Origin: Carex sylvatica
Lineage: Eukaryota; Streptophyta; Magnoliopsida; Poales; Cyperaceae
Direction of reading: 5' to 3'
NCBI GenBank assembly: GCA_964058845.1
Contig: CAXKVR010000031.1
Coordinates: forward strand, 186,001 to 250,000
DNA: 64,000 nucleotides
Below, in pieces: positions 1-13,700 of the stretch (the first letter of the stretch is position 1; each line of letters opens with the position of its first letter). The notes below the pieces were generated by a model. It was not told where the DNA came from and did no database searches. It was given only the letters and a program-made list of their open reading frames with translations. A program made the translations under genes and the position numbers.

Positions 1-83
1 ATAATTCTTGCATTTTGGTTTTACTTTGTTATTTTGGTTATTTTACAGTTTTGATTGTTTGTACTTTTTCTTAAATTAGACAG

Positions 84-3000
84 CTGACGTCGCAGATTCA
101 CCATGCAACCCTTGATGGGTTTTTCTTACGGCTTAGGCTAGGCAAGCTGAATGAAGCAGTTGGTAGATCAGGATATTATGTAGCCCGTATTAATGGTAAG
201 TACTTCGACTTTCTAATGCAACTTTTTCAATTAAAAGTCTCTCTGTTAGGTTTGATGTTAGATCATTTGGAGATAATGTTGTTGACATGAAAGAATCATA
301 TCAAATCAAATCAAATACAAGACTGATGAGCAACAAACAAGTGCTTGCTAGAAATTCAATCATACTCCATGTATTATCCATGTTGAAGGATGCCCACAAT
401 TGTAGTATCCATTGGTATGAATGCAAAATCATTCATTGCTTTAAACTCAAGGAGACCTGCACCCGCTGTCAAATTCTATACCAAAAAAAGTATTAGAATT
501 AACTTAAGACTGCATCACAACAAATTCAAACAATTTAATCATCACATCGTGCCGTAGGAGAAACATGAGACTGAGGCCTCTCCAACCATTTGATTGGGGG
601 GAGGGGGGAGAGGGGGGGAGGGGGGATGATTTCAAAAAGAAGATAGAGAAATAAAGGATGTAGGCTATGTTTGTTGCTATGAGATGATGGATTCAATCTC
701 TTAATATATATAAAATTTTGACAGCCGTTGCCAAGCATTTTAAAAAGAAGAGAGAAGACCATCACATAATATGTGATACTTTTAAAAAGGTTCATACTTG
801 GCCCTAAAAAAAATATGAAAATTGCTACATTGTTGACATCCATAGTAATTTATAATGTCTTTTGTATAATCATTATATTGATATGAACGTTCAGATCTAT
901 TCAATGTTTCACCCTTTTAGACTCCACATCACCTAAAAAATTCGGATCTATCATAGATGCTTTCAGAGAGCACAAGTCAGTCCATCGGCCAACCTTTACG
1001 ACCCAATGTTTTTTTTGATGGTCAGCGGGCTAGCCTGCTGAGAAATTTTCATTATATAAAATAAGTATTACATTTCCGCAACCATCGTCAAGTGACAAGG
1101 TTGCAGTTCCTAATTCAGAGAAATATTTACAAATATTTACTTAATTACCATCCACTACAGTTACTTAGTGAAATAAGCTCTGTAAATGCCTCTCCCCCCC
1201 TCCCCCCCCCCCCTCACTATTTGGTTATAGGAACAGGGTCCAGTTATGTACATCCATGGCTGCCGCATTTATAAGCATGTACTCTACCATCCTTTTTTGC
1301 GCAAAAATTCTCCTGTTTCTCTCCTTCTAGATAGCCCATGCGCCTGCCGCCCATGCAATATCCCAGCGCATTTTTCCTTGACCCGTTAGTCTCCTTCTTC
1401 CCTCCCACCATCCCTCAATAGGATCATTATTCATCACTGCTGGCAGGTTCAGTTGTGCCCCTAAACCTGTCCAGAATCTCCTCGAATATGCACATATTGC
1501 CATAAGGTGATCCCTTGTTTCTAATACACCATTGTTGCAGAGCGCACATCCTGTTGTTATCGCACATCCCCTGTTTCATGCAAAATACGATTTGCCGATG
1601 CTACTGTGAATAATCCCGTGTTGGTCCATTTCCATTGAATTTCCCGAGTGATCGGTGTTGGTTCCGTGGAGCAAGCAAACAACGGCACCAGTTGCGATAG
1701 TTCCTTGAGGAAGAACGATGGTTGCTGACTACCTCGCAGCTGTGTTGCTTCTGTATATCCATAGAGCTGTCGTATCGTATTTGCCCAAAGACCTCCATCG
1801 TCATGCTGTAACCTCCACAACCATTTTGTTAAGAGAGCTTGGTTTTGGCTCTCAAGTGAAATTACTCCCATACCCCCATTTCCCTTCAGGTTACATACTG
1901 TTTTCCAATTTACCAGACAGTTGATTCCCTTGCACGGGTCATTCCCTCGCCACAGGAAATTTCTGCGTAGCCTGTCGATCTGCCGGATTACTCCCTTCGG
2001 TAGGGTCGTTGCCTGCATGAAGTGTAAGGGGATTGCCGAGAGAACCGCCTTTACCAGGATGACTCGACCCCCATATGACAAGAATTTAGACTTCCACCCT
2101 TCCATCCGCCGTTGGATTGTTTGTATCATTGGTTGGAAGTCGATTATTTTTGGTTTTTTAATGGATAGTGGTAGACCCAGGTATTTGATAGGTAGTTTAT
2201 CTGGGGGAGAATGCAGGATGTTCTGAACTACTTGGTTTAGTTCCTGTGGTATCGCTACCGGGACAAAGACAGACTTTGCCCTGTTTATCTTTAGACCTGT
2301 TAGCTCTTCATAGATCTTTAAAATCCTTGTAATTATTTTCAGAGTAATAGGATTCGCCTCCGAGATAATTACTATGTCATCCACAAACTGAATTGTTTTG
2401 GGCGACATTTGAACACATTGTGGCATGATGCCCACTGCATTTTCCATGAATCTGTTGAGCGAGTCTGCCACGATTATAAATAACATCGGTGATAACGGGT
2501 CTCCTTGCCTTAATCCTCTCTCATGGGTGAAAAAACTCGTTATGCTGCCATTTACCCTGACCGCCGATGTCGCTGATCGAAGGGTAGCTAGTACAACAGA
2601 TATCCATTTTGGTGGTAACCCTCTTTCTATCAATAAGTTCACCAGAAAGCACCAATCGACTGTATCAAAAGCCTTCTCAAAGTCTACCTTGTACAGAATT
2701 GCCGGCAGTCTCCTGGAATTACAAGATGCCAGGAATTCCCTCACCACCAAGAATGATTCCATCATTGATCTTCCTTTTATGAATGTTGTTTGGTTCGATG
2801 CGACTAGTTTCGGCAGGTGGCTTTGCAACCTGTTGGCCAGTATCTTTGTGAGAATCTTGGAGATCGTATTAATTACACTGATGGGCCTGTAGTCTGAGAT
2901 TGTAATCGGTGCTTGTTTTTTCAGGATAAGGGAGATTGCCGCCCTATTGATAGGTTTTAGATTTCTGCCATTGTTGTAAACATCGTTGATTAGGTTCATG

Positions 3001-3891
3001 AGATCCGTTCTAATGGTGCGCCAGAATGCCTTAAAGAATTCTACAGGTAGTCCATCCGGGCCACTTGCCTTGTCTGCTGGCATGTCATTGATTGCACGCA
3101 AAATCTCTTCCTCCGTGATTTGGTTATCCAGTGCTCTCAGCTCCGTTGACAGTGTCGGGCCCACCTTCCCAGCCAAACAAAATGGCCGTCCCACCCAATG
3201 TTAACAGCGATACTTAGCATTAACACTACTATCTGACCTAGCCTTCACGCTAGCCACAGTGTCCAACACTGATTCAGTACATGTTGCTTGTCTTCACTTA
3301 ACAATAGATTCTCAAATCTTAATGGAGTTCAAATATGACTTCTTCAAGAAAATATATCTACCACACTAAAAATAATGTATATATGTGTAAGATTAGATTA
3401 AATAAGTAGAGGACATTAACTGCCCGCAACAGCCGGCTCAGGGCAACAAAATTGAAATTGGTGACCGACTTATTCCGACTTCTTTTTATTGTCAATTTTG
3501 GGCGCATGTTATTTTCTCTACTGTTTGCTATTTGATATATTGAGCCATTTTGAAGGTCTGAGTGGTGAGAAGTGCCTATCTGTCACCGTAGGGAAATTCA
3601 CATACTTGGTCGAATGCCATTGTATATCCAACCAAGACTTCCTCGAGGTAAATCTATGATTAATTGAATATTCATCCTAACAAATGCTCATGCCAATTGA
3701 TTAATGTTGTTAAATGCTTTTCTTATTTTAGGTTTTTGTTCTTTATCCTTGAATAAATCTCCACCTTCATTTTTAACATTTTGTAGGATGAGCTGAAGGC
3801 TTGGTTTACTGCTGCTCTCAAAGGTGATTTCAGATTGCCTTCAAGGGAGGAATTAGATATAAAATTGAAAGAGAGATATTTAGTTGTTTAA
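84..3891 (+). CDS. 3' end of an unrecognised multi-exon gene (possible plus-3-like C-terminus)
   Basis: Three exons join in frame. Exon 84-195 (acceptor at 79 or 83) ends ..YYVARIN plus one base before gtaag. Exon 3556-3647 continues GLSGEKCLSVTVGKF..ISNQDFLE. Exon 3787-3891 encodes DELKAWFTAALKGDF..KERYLVV and a stop. All junctions are GT-AG and phases match (1, then 0). The 5' part lies outside the window. The intron 196-3555 is 3.4 kb because a LINE sits in it on the opposite strand. The pattern ISNQDF-E-EL..W near the end, followed by LPSREEL, recalls the C-terminal part of plus-3 (Rtf1-type) domains in plant nuclear proteins, but this is a weak resemblance from memory and I do not name the gene. 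That the exons are real is fairly sure; the family is not. Confidence 0.65.
595..626. repeat. G-rich tract
   Basis: Runs of 5-7 G separated by single A bases, inside the large intron. It is purine-pure and could form a G-quadruplex on the plus strand. A matching C-rich tract lies at about 1190-1214 inside the LINE 3' region. The rest of 196-1000 shows no exon or recognisable repeat. Confidence 0.6.
1011..3192 (-). mobile_element. 5'-truncated non-LTR retrotransposon (L1-type LINE)
   Basis: The minus strand from about 3190 to 1557 encodes a reverse transcriptase with recognisable blocks: KASGPDGLPVEFFKAFW, the YRPIS block, KVDFEKAFDTVDW, RGLRQGDPLSP, and the catalytic box as FVDD rather than the usual FADD. 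After a frame break, 1557-1285 encodes a degenerate zinc-binding RVT-associated region (CNNGVLETRDHL..) with an in-frame stop where the family has W (WAI*KERN). The 3' end is a T-run at 1011-1016 (poly-A on the minus strand). The ten bases ACCCAATGTT flank both ends (1001-1010 and 3193-3202), a perfect target-site duplication. The endonuclease ORF and the start are missing. The element is dead but carries a long intact RT reading frame of about 540 codons. Confidence 0.92.
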
Positions 3892-4725
3892 AACTAGATA
3901 CGCATTTAAGATCTAATGTTGAATTTGGTATTAGAGCTTAGGCGGTTCTCATGGCAGGAAAGCACGTCAAAAGACGATATTTTCAAATAAGTATCGGGAA
4001 TATACTAACCCTGGTGTAATGTTTATCAAACTGGCTCGAGATTATAGCCAGTCATGAAGCGTGTCATATGGAAATTAACTAGTAACTGTTATGTTGTGAT
4101 TAATTTATTTTTGGACTCATATTATATATATGGAGCTTCATAATTGCTTCTCAAACAAATTCACAAATTCTTGAGCGTGCCCCAAGTATTTAATGTTTAA
4201 ATTTTATTTTCAGTACTTATATTCAAACTTTTAAAGTTTTATTTATAACTTTTATCAATACTACTCGTATGTTTTATTTATAAGCATTTAAATATTAAAG
4301 TACCTTGTTCCTAGAAATAAAAAAGTACTAGTTCTAAAAATAAATTAGTCTTGTGTCACGTTTGGATAGCTACCTATAGTTCTTACGTGCTGTGTACAAG
4401 CATAATATGTCATGCAAGCAACCTTTGAAAAACGAAAACAAGATCAGTTGGTCACTAAAAGAAAAATATATAAATCCATTCATCATAGATAAAATAAATA
4501 TGAGTATCGAGTATAGTGCTCGATACTAATAAACATCTGTCACCGTGTCATCATACAATCACATAAGTCAAGCAAAGAGAATAACAGTAGCATGCAGCGC
4601 ATCTACGGGCTTTTTGGGCTATGCTCCGGGCCCAAAGCCTCAAACGTAAAATGTGTTTAATTGAAGGTCATACTTGTAACATAAATCAGTCTATCTTCAA
4701 ATCGATACCAGTTTCACGAGGAAAA
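3892..4725. other. Intergenic, no gene seen
   Basis: Downstream of the first gene. AT-rich. I find no exon with coherent splice sites, RNA gene or clear repeat boundary. Confidence 0.5.
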
Positions 4726-5124
4726 CTAGGCTGTGATGTATTTGGTGAGCACAACTCCAAAAGTATATTGTATTGATTTTAAATATCGAATTTAAAGCAT
4801 TGAAATCTATCTATTTCATGAGTGATGCATTTACATATAAAATTTTGAAAGTTTCGAGTTTATTTGTTACAAGGTCAAGCGGTCAAAGAAATTAATATTT
4901 TATAAGTAAATTTATAAGTTAGTTTTATATATTCAATTTTTATTATTTTTTTTGACCGTTTGACCTTGTAGCAAATAAACTCAAAATTTTCAAAATTTTG
5001 TATGTGTACGCATCACTCATGAAATACATGAATTTCAACGGTTTGAATTTGTCATTTAAAGTCGATCAAATATACTTTGGAGTTGTGCTCACCAAACTCT
5101 TTTGACGAACACATTACACCCTAG
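4726..5124. mobile_element. Foldback MITE
   Basis: The two halves are inverted copies. The left end reads CTAGGCTGTGATGTATTTGG and then GAGCACAACTCCAAAAGTAT. The right end is its reverse complement with scattered changes (..TTTGGAGTTGTGCTCACCAA..ACACCCTAG). The arms are about 170 bp and continue through a motif on GACCTTGT(A/T)(G/A)C and a TTTGAAA-rich block to a short AT-rich loop near 4920. No reading frame. Target duplication not resolved. Confidence 0.75.
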
Positions 5125-8100
5125 CTTTGCTCCAGTTTCATTACCTAGTTATTTTTTGTTTATAATAGTCATAGAGCAAAGCGCTAGGGATAAATTATAA
5201 TTTATATTAGCTGAATAAACTTAATAAAGTGTAATAACACTTCCGTAAAAGCACATGATGAATGGGGCCTTGAACCAACTAATCAAGACGTGCCGGACAA
5301 ATAATTTCATACTAATATAAACGTATTTCGTATTCTCAGCACATAATATGTTATGTTGCTGCTATAAAAAACTTCCTTTGTTTTAGGATGTGTTCTCGGA
5401 AGGGGAATAGAAAGGTCGAATAGGAAAAAAAAAATTAAGACAAAACTTGATTGAAGTTATAATTTTGAGAGATAAATAAAGGTGAATTAAACAACTGGAG
5501 AGAAATCTTCAATTTATTTTAAAAAAAAAATCAATCAAACTCGAAAGCAAACCCTTAATAAATTTCTCCAGAACACATTACAGGTGTAATAATTAGTAAA
5601 AAAGGTTTTCACACCATTTTTTTAGCCAATTTTTCGTAAATAATGAGCAGTACGATCTACAATAAATAAATTATGTAATAGTCAAATGTATATTTTATGG
5701 CGGTTTGAAGAATGGGTTTAAATGTCCAAAATTGTAGGTTTCTTTTGCAATTTCAAGTGTATATTCTAAATAGTCTAACGTGGGTTTTACAATAAACAAA
5801 TGTGCATTTTTGGAAGTTCGAAGAATGATTCTAGAAGTTGAAGATATTGTTGTTGAGTGTTGACAACTATCAATATTTTCTTTATTTGAACAAAACGGTT
5901 GATAAATTTCAATATTTGCATCTAAAATGAATATACAAGTGTAAATTATGCAATAAATATGCATGATAGACTATGCAAGTATAGGGCATATCAAAGCAAA
6001 TGCATATTAAACACGTTGAAGAAGTGAAATAGGGCTGGAGGGTGTGGGAGGAGAAAAACCTGTTTGTAGATAATAACATGCTAAGCTACAGTTATAAAAC
6101 CCTAATTCCAATGTGAGGGCAAAAATCCTGGTCAACATAATCCGATGCTATGGTGAACTACAAGAGAGAATAGTGAGATTCCTCGCTCAACTTCCACCAT
6201 CCCAACTGGTCACATCAAAGGCAAAGAGGTCAATTGATATGGATTTGTACAAAAATTTTAAGAGGCGTTTGGTTCGCGCTATAGGTAATTTCAGAGAATA
6301 GAAAGATTTTAGAAAATGTAATGTCAGTGAATGTCATTCCAGGACATATGTCATTACTATGTTTGATTCGTGCATGACTATTGTTTTAACATTTTTTGGA
6401 ATGAGTCATTCCCATATTTTGTTTCCGCATGGCTATGACTTTTAGTATTTTCGGAAATGTATCATTAGAATAATTTTTTTTTAATTGACTGATAAGGTAA
6501 TAATTGATTTTTTTTTATTATTATTTCTATTTTACTCTAAAACCCAAATGCAACTGATCTCATTGGTTATATTTTCATTTTTGTCAGATAACACCAGTGT
6601 TGTAAATAACAGTATGCTATCATCGGACATAGGATACTGCCAAGTGATTAATTGAGAATAATCGAGCAATTAGTCGAAACAATCTATGACGGTTTGGTCA
6701 CCGCCAATGACTAATCGAACGATTAATCAGCTTAAACGGACGTTTTTTACAACACTGGATCATAACACTGCAAACTTCTTTTGATCAAATGCTTGATTGT
6801 TTTTTTTTTATTGGAAGTCCGTAGACATACATTAAAATTCAAAATTAAGTTTACATCATTACATCTCATTAGAAATATTTGCTTTTAGACAATTCAATCT
6901 CACATATCTCCTGTATTAGCAACTTCTCTAATCTATTCCTGTAACTACAAAAACAAAATAAGAGTACGTAACTACAAAAACAAAATAAGAGTACATAATA
7001 CAGATCATTTGAAAACATGATAAAAACTAACAAATTCATGATACCAATACATAGCAGATAATTTAAAAGCATAATAAAAACTAACAACTTCTTTAAACTA
7101 TTCCTTGGAATATAAGTGCAGTACGAGCCAAATTTGCAAGTTGGTGTGCTCTTTTATTTTCCTCTCTTGAAATTTAAACACAGCTATACTCCGATTGGTT
7201 TACCAGTATCATTGCAATTTGCATCCGTTGCGATTTTTCTGTTGGCATGCACAATAAATTATTAAATTCAACTAATTCCATGTCATATTGTTATTGTTAT
7301 ACATATTTGATACCTTCTACCAGTATCAACAAGGAACACAAAAATTTCCATACCCGTACCAGCAATTTGTACCAGAAAGTTTATGGCAGTGTAGTGATGT
7401 GTTGCACTGGTACAATCATGGGATATTTACTTCCGTCACATCTGAGACTAGTTGTCCGTGCTACCCTTGACAAACCATCCGCCTAATCGTGTAATTCACG
7501 GGTAACATAAAAGCATTTGAAACTTGAATTTAGTGATAGTGTCACCCAGATATTCATAATCTCAGAATGAGCTCACCAATGACTGATACAAGTTAATTCG
7601 AAGATGAAATCAACAGAGTAAAATCAAACAAGAGAAGAAATTCAAAGAAGAGAGAATGAGCAAACCGAGAAGCAAGCACGACAGAAATCACTAAGAGAGG
7701 AGAGAGGCACGCCGAGAAGAAAGTCGGAGAAAAGAGCAAAATTCAGAAGCATACCAGAGAGAATCCCTGGGAGACGAGAGAGAGGAGAGAAGTTTGGAAA
7801 AATTAAAGATTTTTTGAGAAACAGCAAACGGGAGTGATTACCGTCGCTCGGGAATGGAGAAATTCCGTCTTTTTTTTGGCTATCGGAATAGCCACAAATC
7901 CAGTCATTACGATAGCAGGAAATTAAGAATTGCCATTTGTATTCCCGTGCATATTTTGCCAAACGCGGTACTTGTATTCCAGGGAAGGCATTACCGTTTA
8001 AAAGAACAAATCAAATGAGAGGTGAGGTTAATAACTACACTAATTAGGAATCAACAGTTTGAACAATAAAATCACATATAAAAAAAGCTACACCTGATGA

Positions 8101-8466
8101 AAACATAAATTGCCACAACTGCTCAAGCTAATTTCAACAGGCTTTCTAGGAACTATGACCATGTAGTTCTCACTCCCTTTTAAAGCCTATTATCTAAATT
8201 TGCTATAATTCATTGCTACTATGCTCACACGATATCACAAACACGTTCAGACAGCAAAAACTGAAACAACTCAAACAGCAAAAACATAAATTCTAAGGTC
8301 AAAATTCCCAAGATAAAATTAAAACCATTGTTCAAACATAATATTGATACTCCTAAAACATCCACCACTTTTCAAGAAATGACAAGTACACTAAAACAGA
8401 TATCAAAACAAAATGGTAAGAACCAAACAGGACCAAAATCCCATATATATGCTCTTTTTGATCTTT
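5125..8466. other. Intergenic, repeat remnants only
   Basis: No gene supported. The segment from about 6262 (GGCGTTTGGTTCGCGC) and the segment 7845-8010 (..CCAAACGCGGTACTTG..) look like ends of hAT- or Harbinger-type elements of the GCGTTTGGTT kind, but I could not pair them convincingly. Short reading frames at 6113-6301, 7247-7486 and 7642-7962 have no family features. Confidence 0.4.
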
Positions 8467-9924
<1,458 letters not shown>

Positions 9925-10013
9925 GTTTTCGCGCTTGGGAGATGCGGCAACAAGAGCAGAAAACCCTAGATCGGAACGGAGGCGCGGCTTGTGAAGACGG
10001 ATAGCGGAGGCTT

Positions 10014-10044
10014 TTAGGGTTTTTGGTTGGTCCTTATTTATATA
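10014..10044 (-). promoter_or_regulatory. RPS15 core promoter: TATA box and telo box
   Basis: On the minus strand TATATAAATAA lies at 10034-10044, about 110-120 bp upstream of the start codon. AAAACCCTAA (telo box, typical of plant translation-machinery genes) lies at 10014-10022. A second AAACCCTAG in plus orientation is at 9961-9969 in the probable 5' UTR. Site identity is seen; function is inferred from the family. Confidence 0.7.
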
Positions 10045-10058
10045 GCGCTGGTCTGAGT

Positions 10059-10227
10059 GCGTATCCTCTGAGATATCTCATATTTTGCGTGACCAACGTG
10101 TCCGGTGCCTATTCGGGGATAGCACGGGGGCCCGCATTACTTTGGCATTGAGATTTGTGCAAAACGTACTTTAACGGTTGTGAGTTTCTAGTAAGTCACG
10201 TCAAATATGAGGTATCTCAGAGGATGC
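10059..10227. mobile_element. Short MITE with GCATCCTCTGAGATATCTC ends
   Basis: Terminal inverted repeats of about 35 bp: the left end reads GCGTATCCTCTGAGATATCT and continues CATATTTTGCGTGAC; the right end is the reverse complement (..GTCACGTCAAATATGAGG, TATCTCAGAGGATGCGATTC). Interior includes the phrase GTGCCTATTCGGGG. A second member with the same ends is at 41924-42100. It sits about 14 bp upstream of the RPS15 TATA box. Confidence 0.8.
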
Positions 10228-10701
10228 GATTCGCTCTTTATATAAATGTCCAAATGGGCTGTAAAATTAGAAATTGATTGCCGTACAATATAATTGTTTT
10301 GGAGAAAGAAAATGCGTCTTTAGCGTATAGTTATTCCAACAATATACAGGCCCAATGGGCCTATATTTATTTCTACCATCTTTATAATATGGCCCATTCG
10401 GGATAAAGCTTTTAGATCTTTTAGCTCGGGCCTTTGACAATAAATTCCATGGAAATTCCATGGCCTCTGTAATATTATCCGTAGAAAACATTTATTACAG
10501 CATGTTTGAGATCTTAATATATATATAAAAAAAAGCAAGTGGCTCCCGCCAGAGTGTAAAAGTACAATTGTACATAGATTACTCGATGTAATTGACCACG
10601 ACTATTAAGAAAATTAAAAAAATCTTCTAATACGAAATTGTTGTATGTAGTTTAAAGTTTAAACACGCATCGATCAATACAACTTACAAACTCCAAATTC
10701 A
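10228..10701. other. Intergenic gap between RPS15 and the NAD-kinase-like gene
   Basis: No gene seen. It should contain the 3' UTR of the NAD-kinase-like gene close to 10700 (reading frame ends at 10702 on the minus strand). Confidence 0.4.
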
Positions 10702-13700
10702 TTATTGTGATGGGGATTGAGACTCGATAACCTCAATCACGGATTTGAGTTCCTGTTGTACCAATGCTCGAGAAGGGCATATGACCAAATTGTTCCAAAC
10801 CGATGTCGAACCGCACACTGTGCTGCCATCGGGATAGAGCTCATGGACTGAGTTGGCGTCTTCGTTGAGAGCGGACACTTTCTCAAGGCAACCAATCTCT
10901 TTTGGGTCTACAAGCAATTCACTGCCTTCGCATTTCATACCTATTAGCTGTAATAGGAAACATATATAGAAGTCAAAACATATTAGCTGTGGTCTTGACT
11001 AAGTCAAAACTTGTTTTGATCTTCCTGATTTGTTTTCCGAATCCTTTAAATGCATACTGGATTATTTTCTCAATACACGTTTAAGTACTACACCAATACA
11101 CACAATTATTTCACTGTCACTAAAAAAAGGTAAAAAAAAAAAAGAGGGAAGCACAAAATATGACAAGTTTGAAAACATTGGATGTTTTGGACCAAAGTGG
11201 GACCTTTGTAAAACTTGGGAAATAAGAAGAGGAAACTAAGCTATTCTTTAGGGGCAATTGTGTAAGAAGTTTTCTTCCTTTTTTTTTTGGCAAAAATTCA
11301 GGTTTTAGAACTTGAATTATTTCAAAAGGATAAATTGGTCCTTAAACTTTCATTATATCATTTTAGTCTTTGAACTTTCAAGATGAAACAAAATAGTCCC
11401 TTCACATTACAAAAGGGACTAATTTAATCCTTCCATAAAAAATTTCGCTAACGTGAATTGTTTTATTTACCACATACATATTTGATCAGCCACATTGATT
11501 TTAACCAAGTGCAAAAAAAAAAAAAAAAAAAACAGAGTAATTTTTTCAAATTCAGCTCTGCAAAAGGAAGAAAATTGGGTACTTAGCGAAAAATTTAGTG
11601 TTGTTGACATGCACGTAAAAATCTAGATTGACATGGGTTGGATTTGGTATAAATATTATCCAAATTTGATTTATATATCAAAGTAGTTAAGTGTAAATAC
11701 TAAATCTTGATCGCAATTCATGAATCTACGTGTCATATAAAATAATTCATGTCAGCAGAAAAATCTGTTGGAAGGACTTAATAATTAGTTCCTTTGGGAA
11801 TATAAAGAGATTACTTAATTTGAATTTTTTTTTTTTTTTAAATTAAAGACAAAGTTGATGTAAATGAAAGTTTGAAAATTAACTTGCTTTTTAATAAAAA
11901 TAATTAAGGACCAAAATATAAATTTTTCTTTTTCTTTTTATGCATGTTTGATGTAAATCTATGCATACAATATATATGCGATATATTTTACCTTGGCAGA
12001 GCCATTAGTGTTTGTGCAATACAGTCTTGCACCGTCAACAAGCTGACAATATCTTGGGAATGCATTAGCAAAGCTCTTGTGAGATCTCAATTGAGATTTT
12101 ACCCTCACTGCTCTTCCTGTTGTTATCGCTCTCCTGCCATGTTTTTATATACCATCAGATTTGTTAAATTGTCATATATGTTAGATAAAGAAATGTCAAT
12201 TCGTTAGGAAAATAGATGCAATGTCCTAAATATTATAAATTAGATTGTGGTTTGACATCTCATTTACAGTTGTGCTAGGTTTGTATGAACTGAACTGAAA
12301 TCCATCAGTACTGAACTATGATGTAATGAATTACATAGGATTGAAAATTTGAAATTGACTTGTGGTTTTCTCATGATCTCCTCAACTCTTAAACCGATAT
12401 CTATATGCCCAGACAGCATATCAATTCAAGTAATCAACGGAACTAGTCACCTAGCACATGTAAAATTAAAAAATAACTCTCTTGTCAGAATTCAATGGCA
12501 AGGACATTTACCTGATGCCACGTACAACTGCAAGATATGCATCTGATACAACCCCAACAAGCTCGACGCGGTAAGGCTTTTTTGCTCTCGAGCTGGCGGC
12601 ATTGTCCTCATCTTCATCTTCTTCAACTGGTTCCCAGTAATTCTCGGTAATAGAGCCATCCTCTTTGACCTTGTACCCAACTCCCATGCGGTATCGCTGC
12701 TTGTGAATGGTTCGGGCCATCTCAATTGTTTGTTGAACAAATGGCTCCCATGAGAGTGTCCCATCCATGATCACATCTCGACCTTCGTTCAGAGCCGTCA
12801 CCAGCAGGGAGGATGCTGCATCAGTTGATGATTGATGAACCTGTTATGGGCAGGGGCGGAGCCTTAATATGAGATAGAATAGGATACAATTTTGGAATGA
12901 GACATTTTTATAATTATTTTGAATTATAAGCATATTTGCATTATTTTACAAAAAACATGGTTACATAAGGCCTTCTTAGCGAAGTGTTTTTGTTGCAACA
13001 CAAACTATCTTGAGTCCTAAATATAAACTTTGATAACATTTACAATATTGAAAGAAGTAAAATGAATAATACTAGTTCGGCAGTCTGTAGCATGTCATTG
13101 TGGTGGCCTCTAGAGCTGATAGCCCTGTAAAACAAATCTGTCTCTTTGAACGCATCTGCCTCCACCAACACTGCATTTGCACCTGCCTCCGACCAGAATG
13201 CACTGTAAATCAACTTTTCGTCAATGAAAATCTTGTCATACATTACTCATGACTCAGTATAAGTAAAAAAAAAAAAATGAAGCACATACTCCTTTAGCAT
13301 ATCTTTTAAGATGGTGCTCTTGCCAGCACCCATGCCTCCTCCCATCAGCAACAAGACGGGGCTGCGGTCGCCGAGTGCTGCTGGGACCATCACGTCAGTG
13401 CACTTCGAATCATTTTTTGTCACCCCGATTGCTCTCAACTCCTCTAAAATTGTTGAGAATATCCTAGTCACTTTCAATTCTCTAAGCACTCTCTCAAATC
13501 TCAATTTCCTATTTTAATAAGGAAAAAGATAGAAAAAGAAGTAAAATTGTTTGTTTGTTCTAAACTAAAAACAACTATGTCTTAGGTTTTCATTCTTATT
13601 ATACAGTAATGAGGAAACAATTTTCTGCCATGTACCTTTCTCACTCCGAGTACCTGATTCAAAAAATGTACCATTACCTCCTTTTAAATTTAATCAAATT

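Noticed and set aside
1718..2892. Plus-strand reading frames opposite the reverse transcriptase
   Set aside because: They are antisense shadows of the LINE RT frame and have no own motifs.
6262..8010. A single 1.75-kb transposon bounded by GCGTTTGG motifs
   Set aside because: The two ends could not be paired beyond about ten bases and no target duplication was found.
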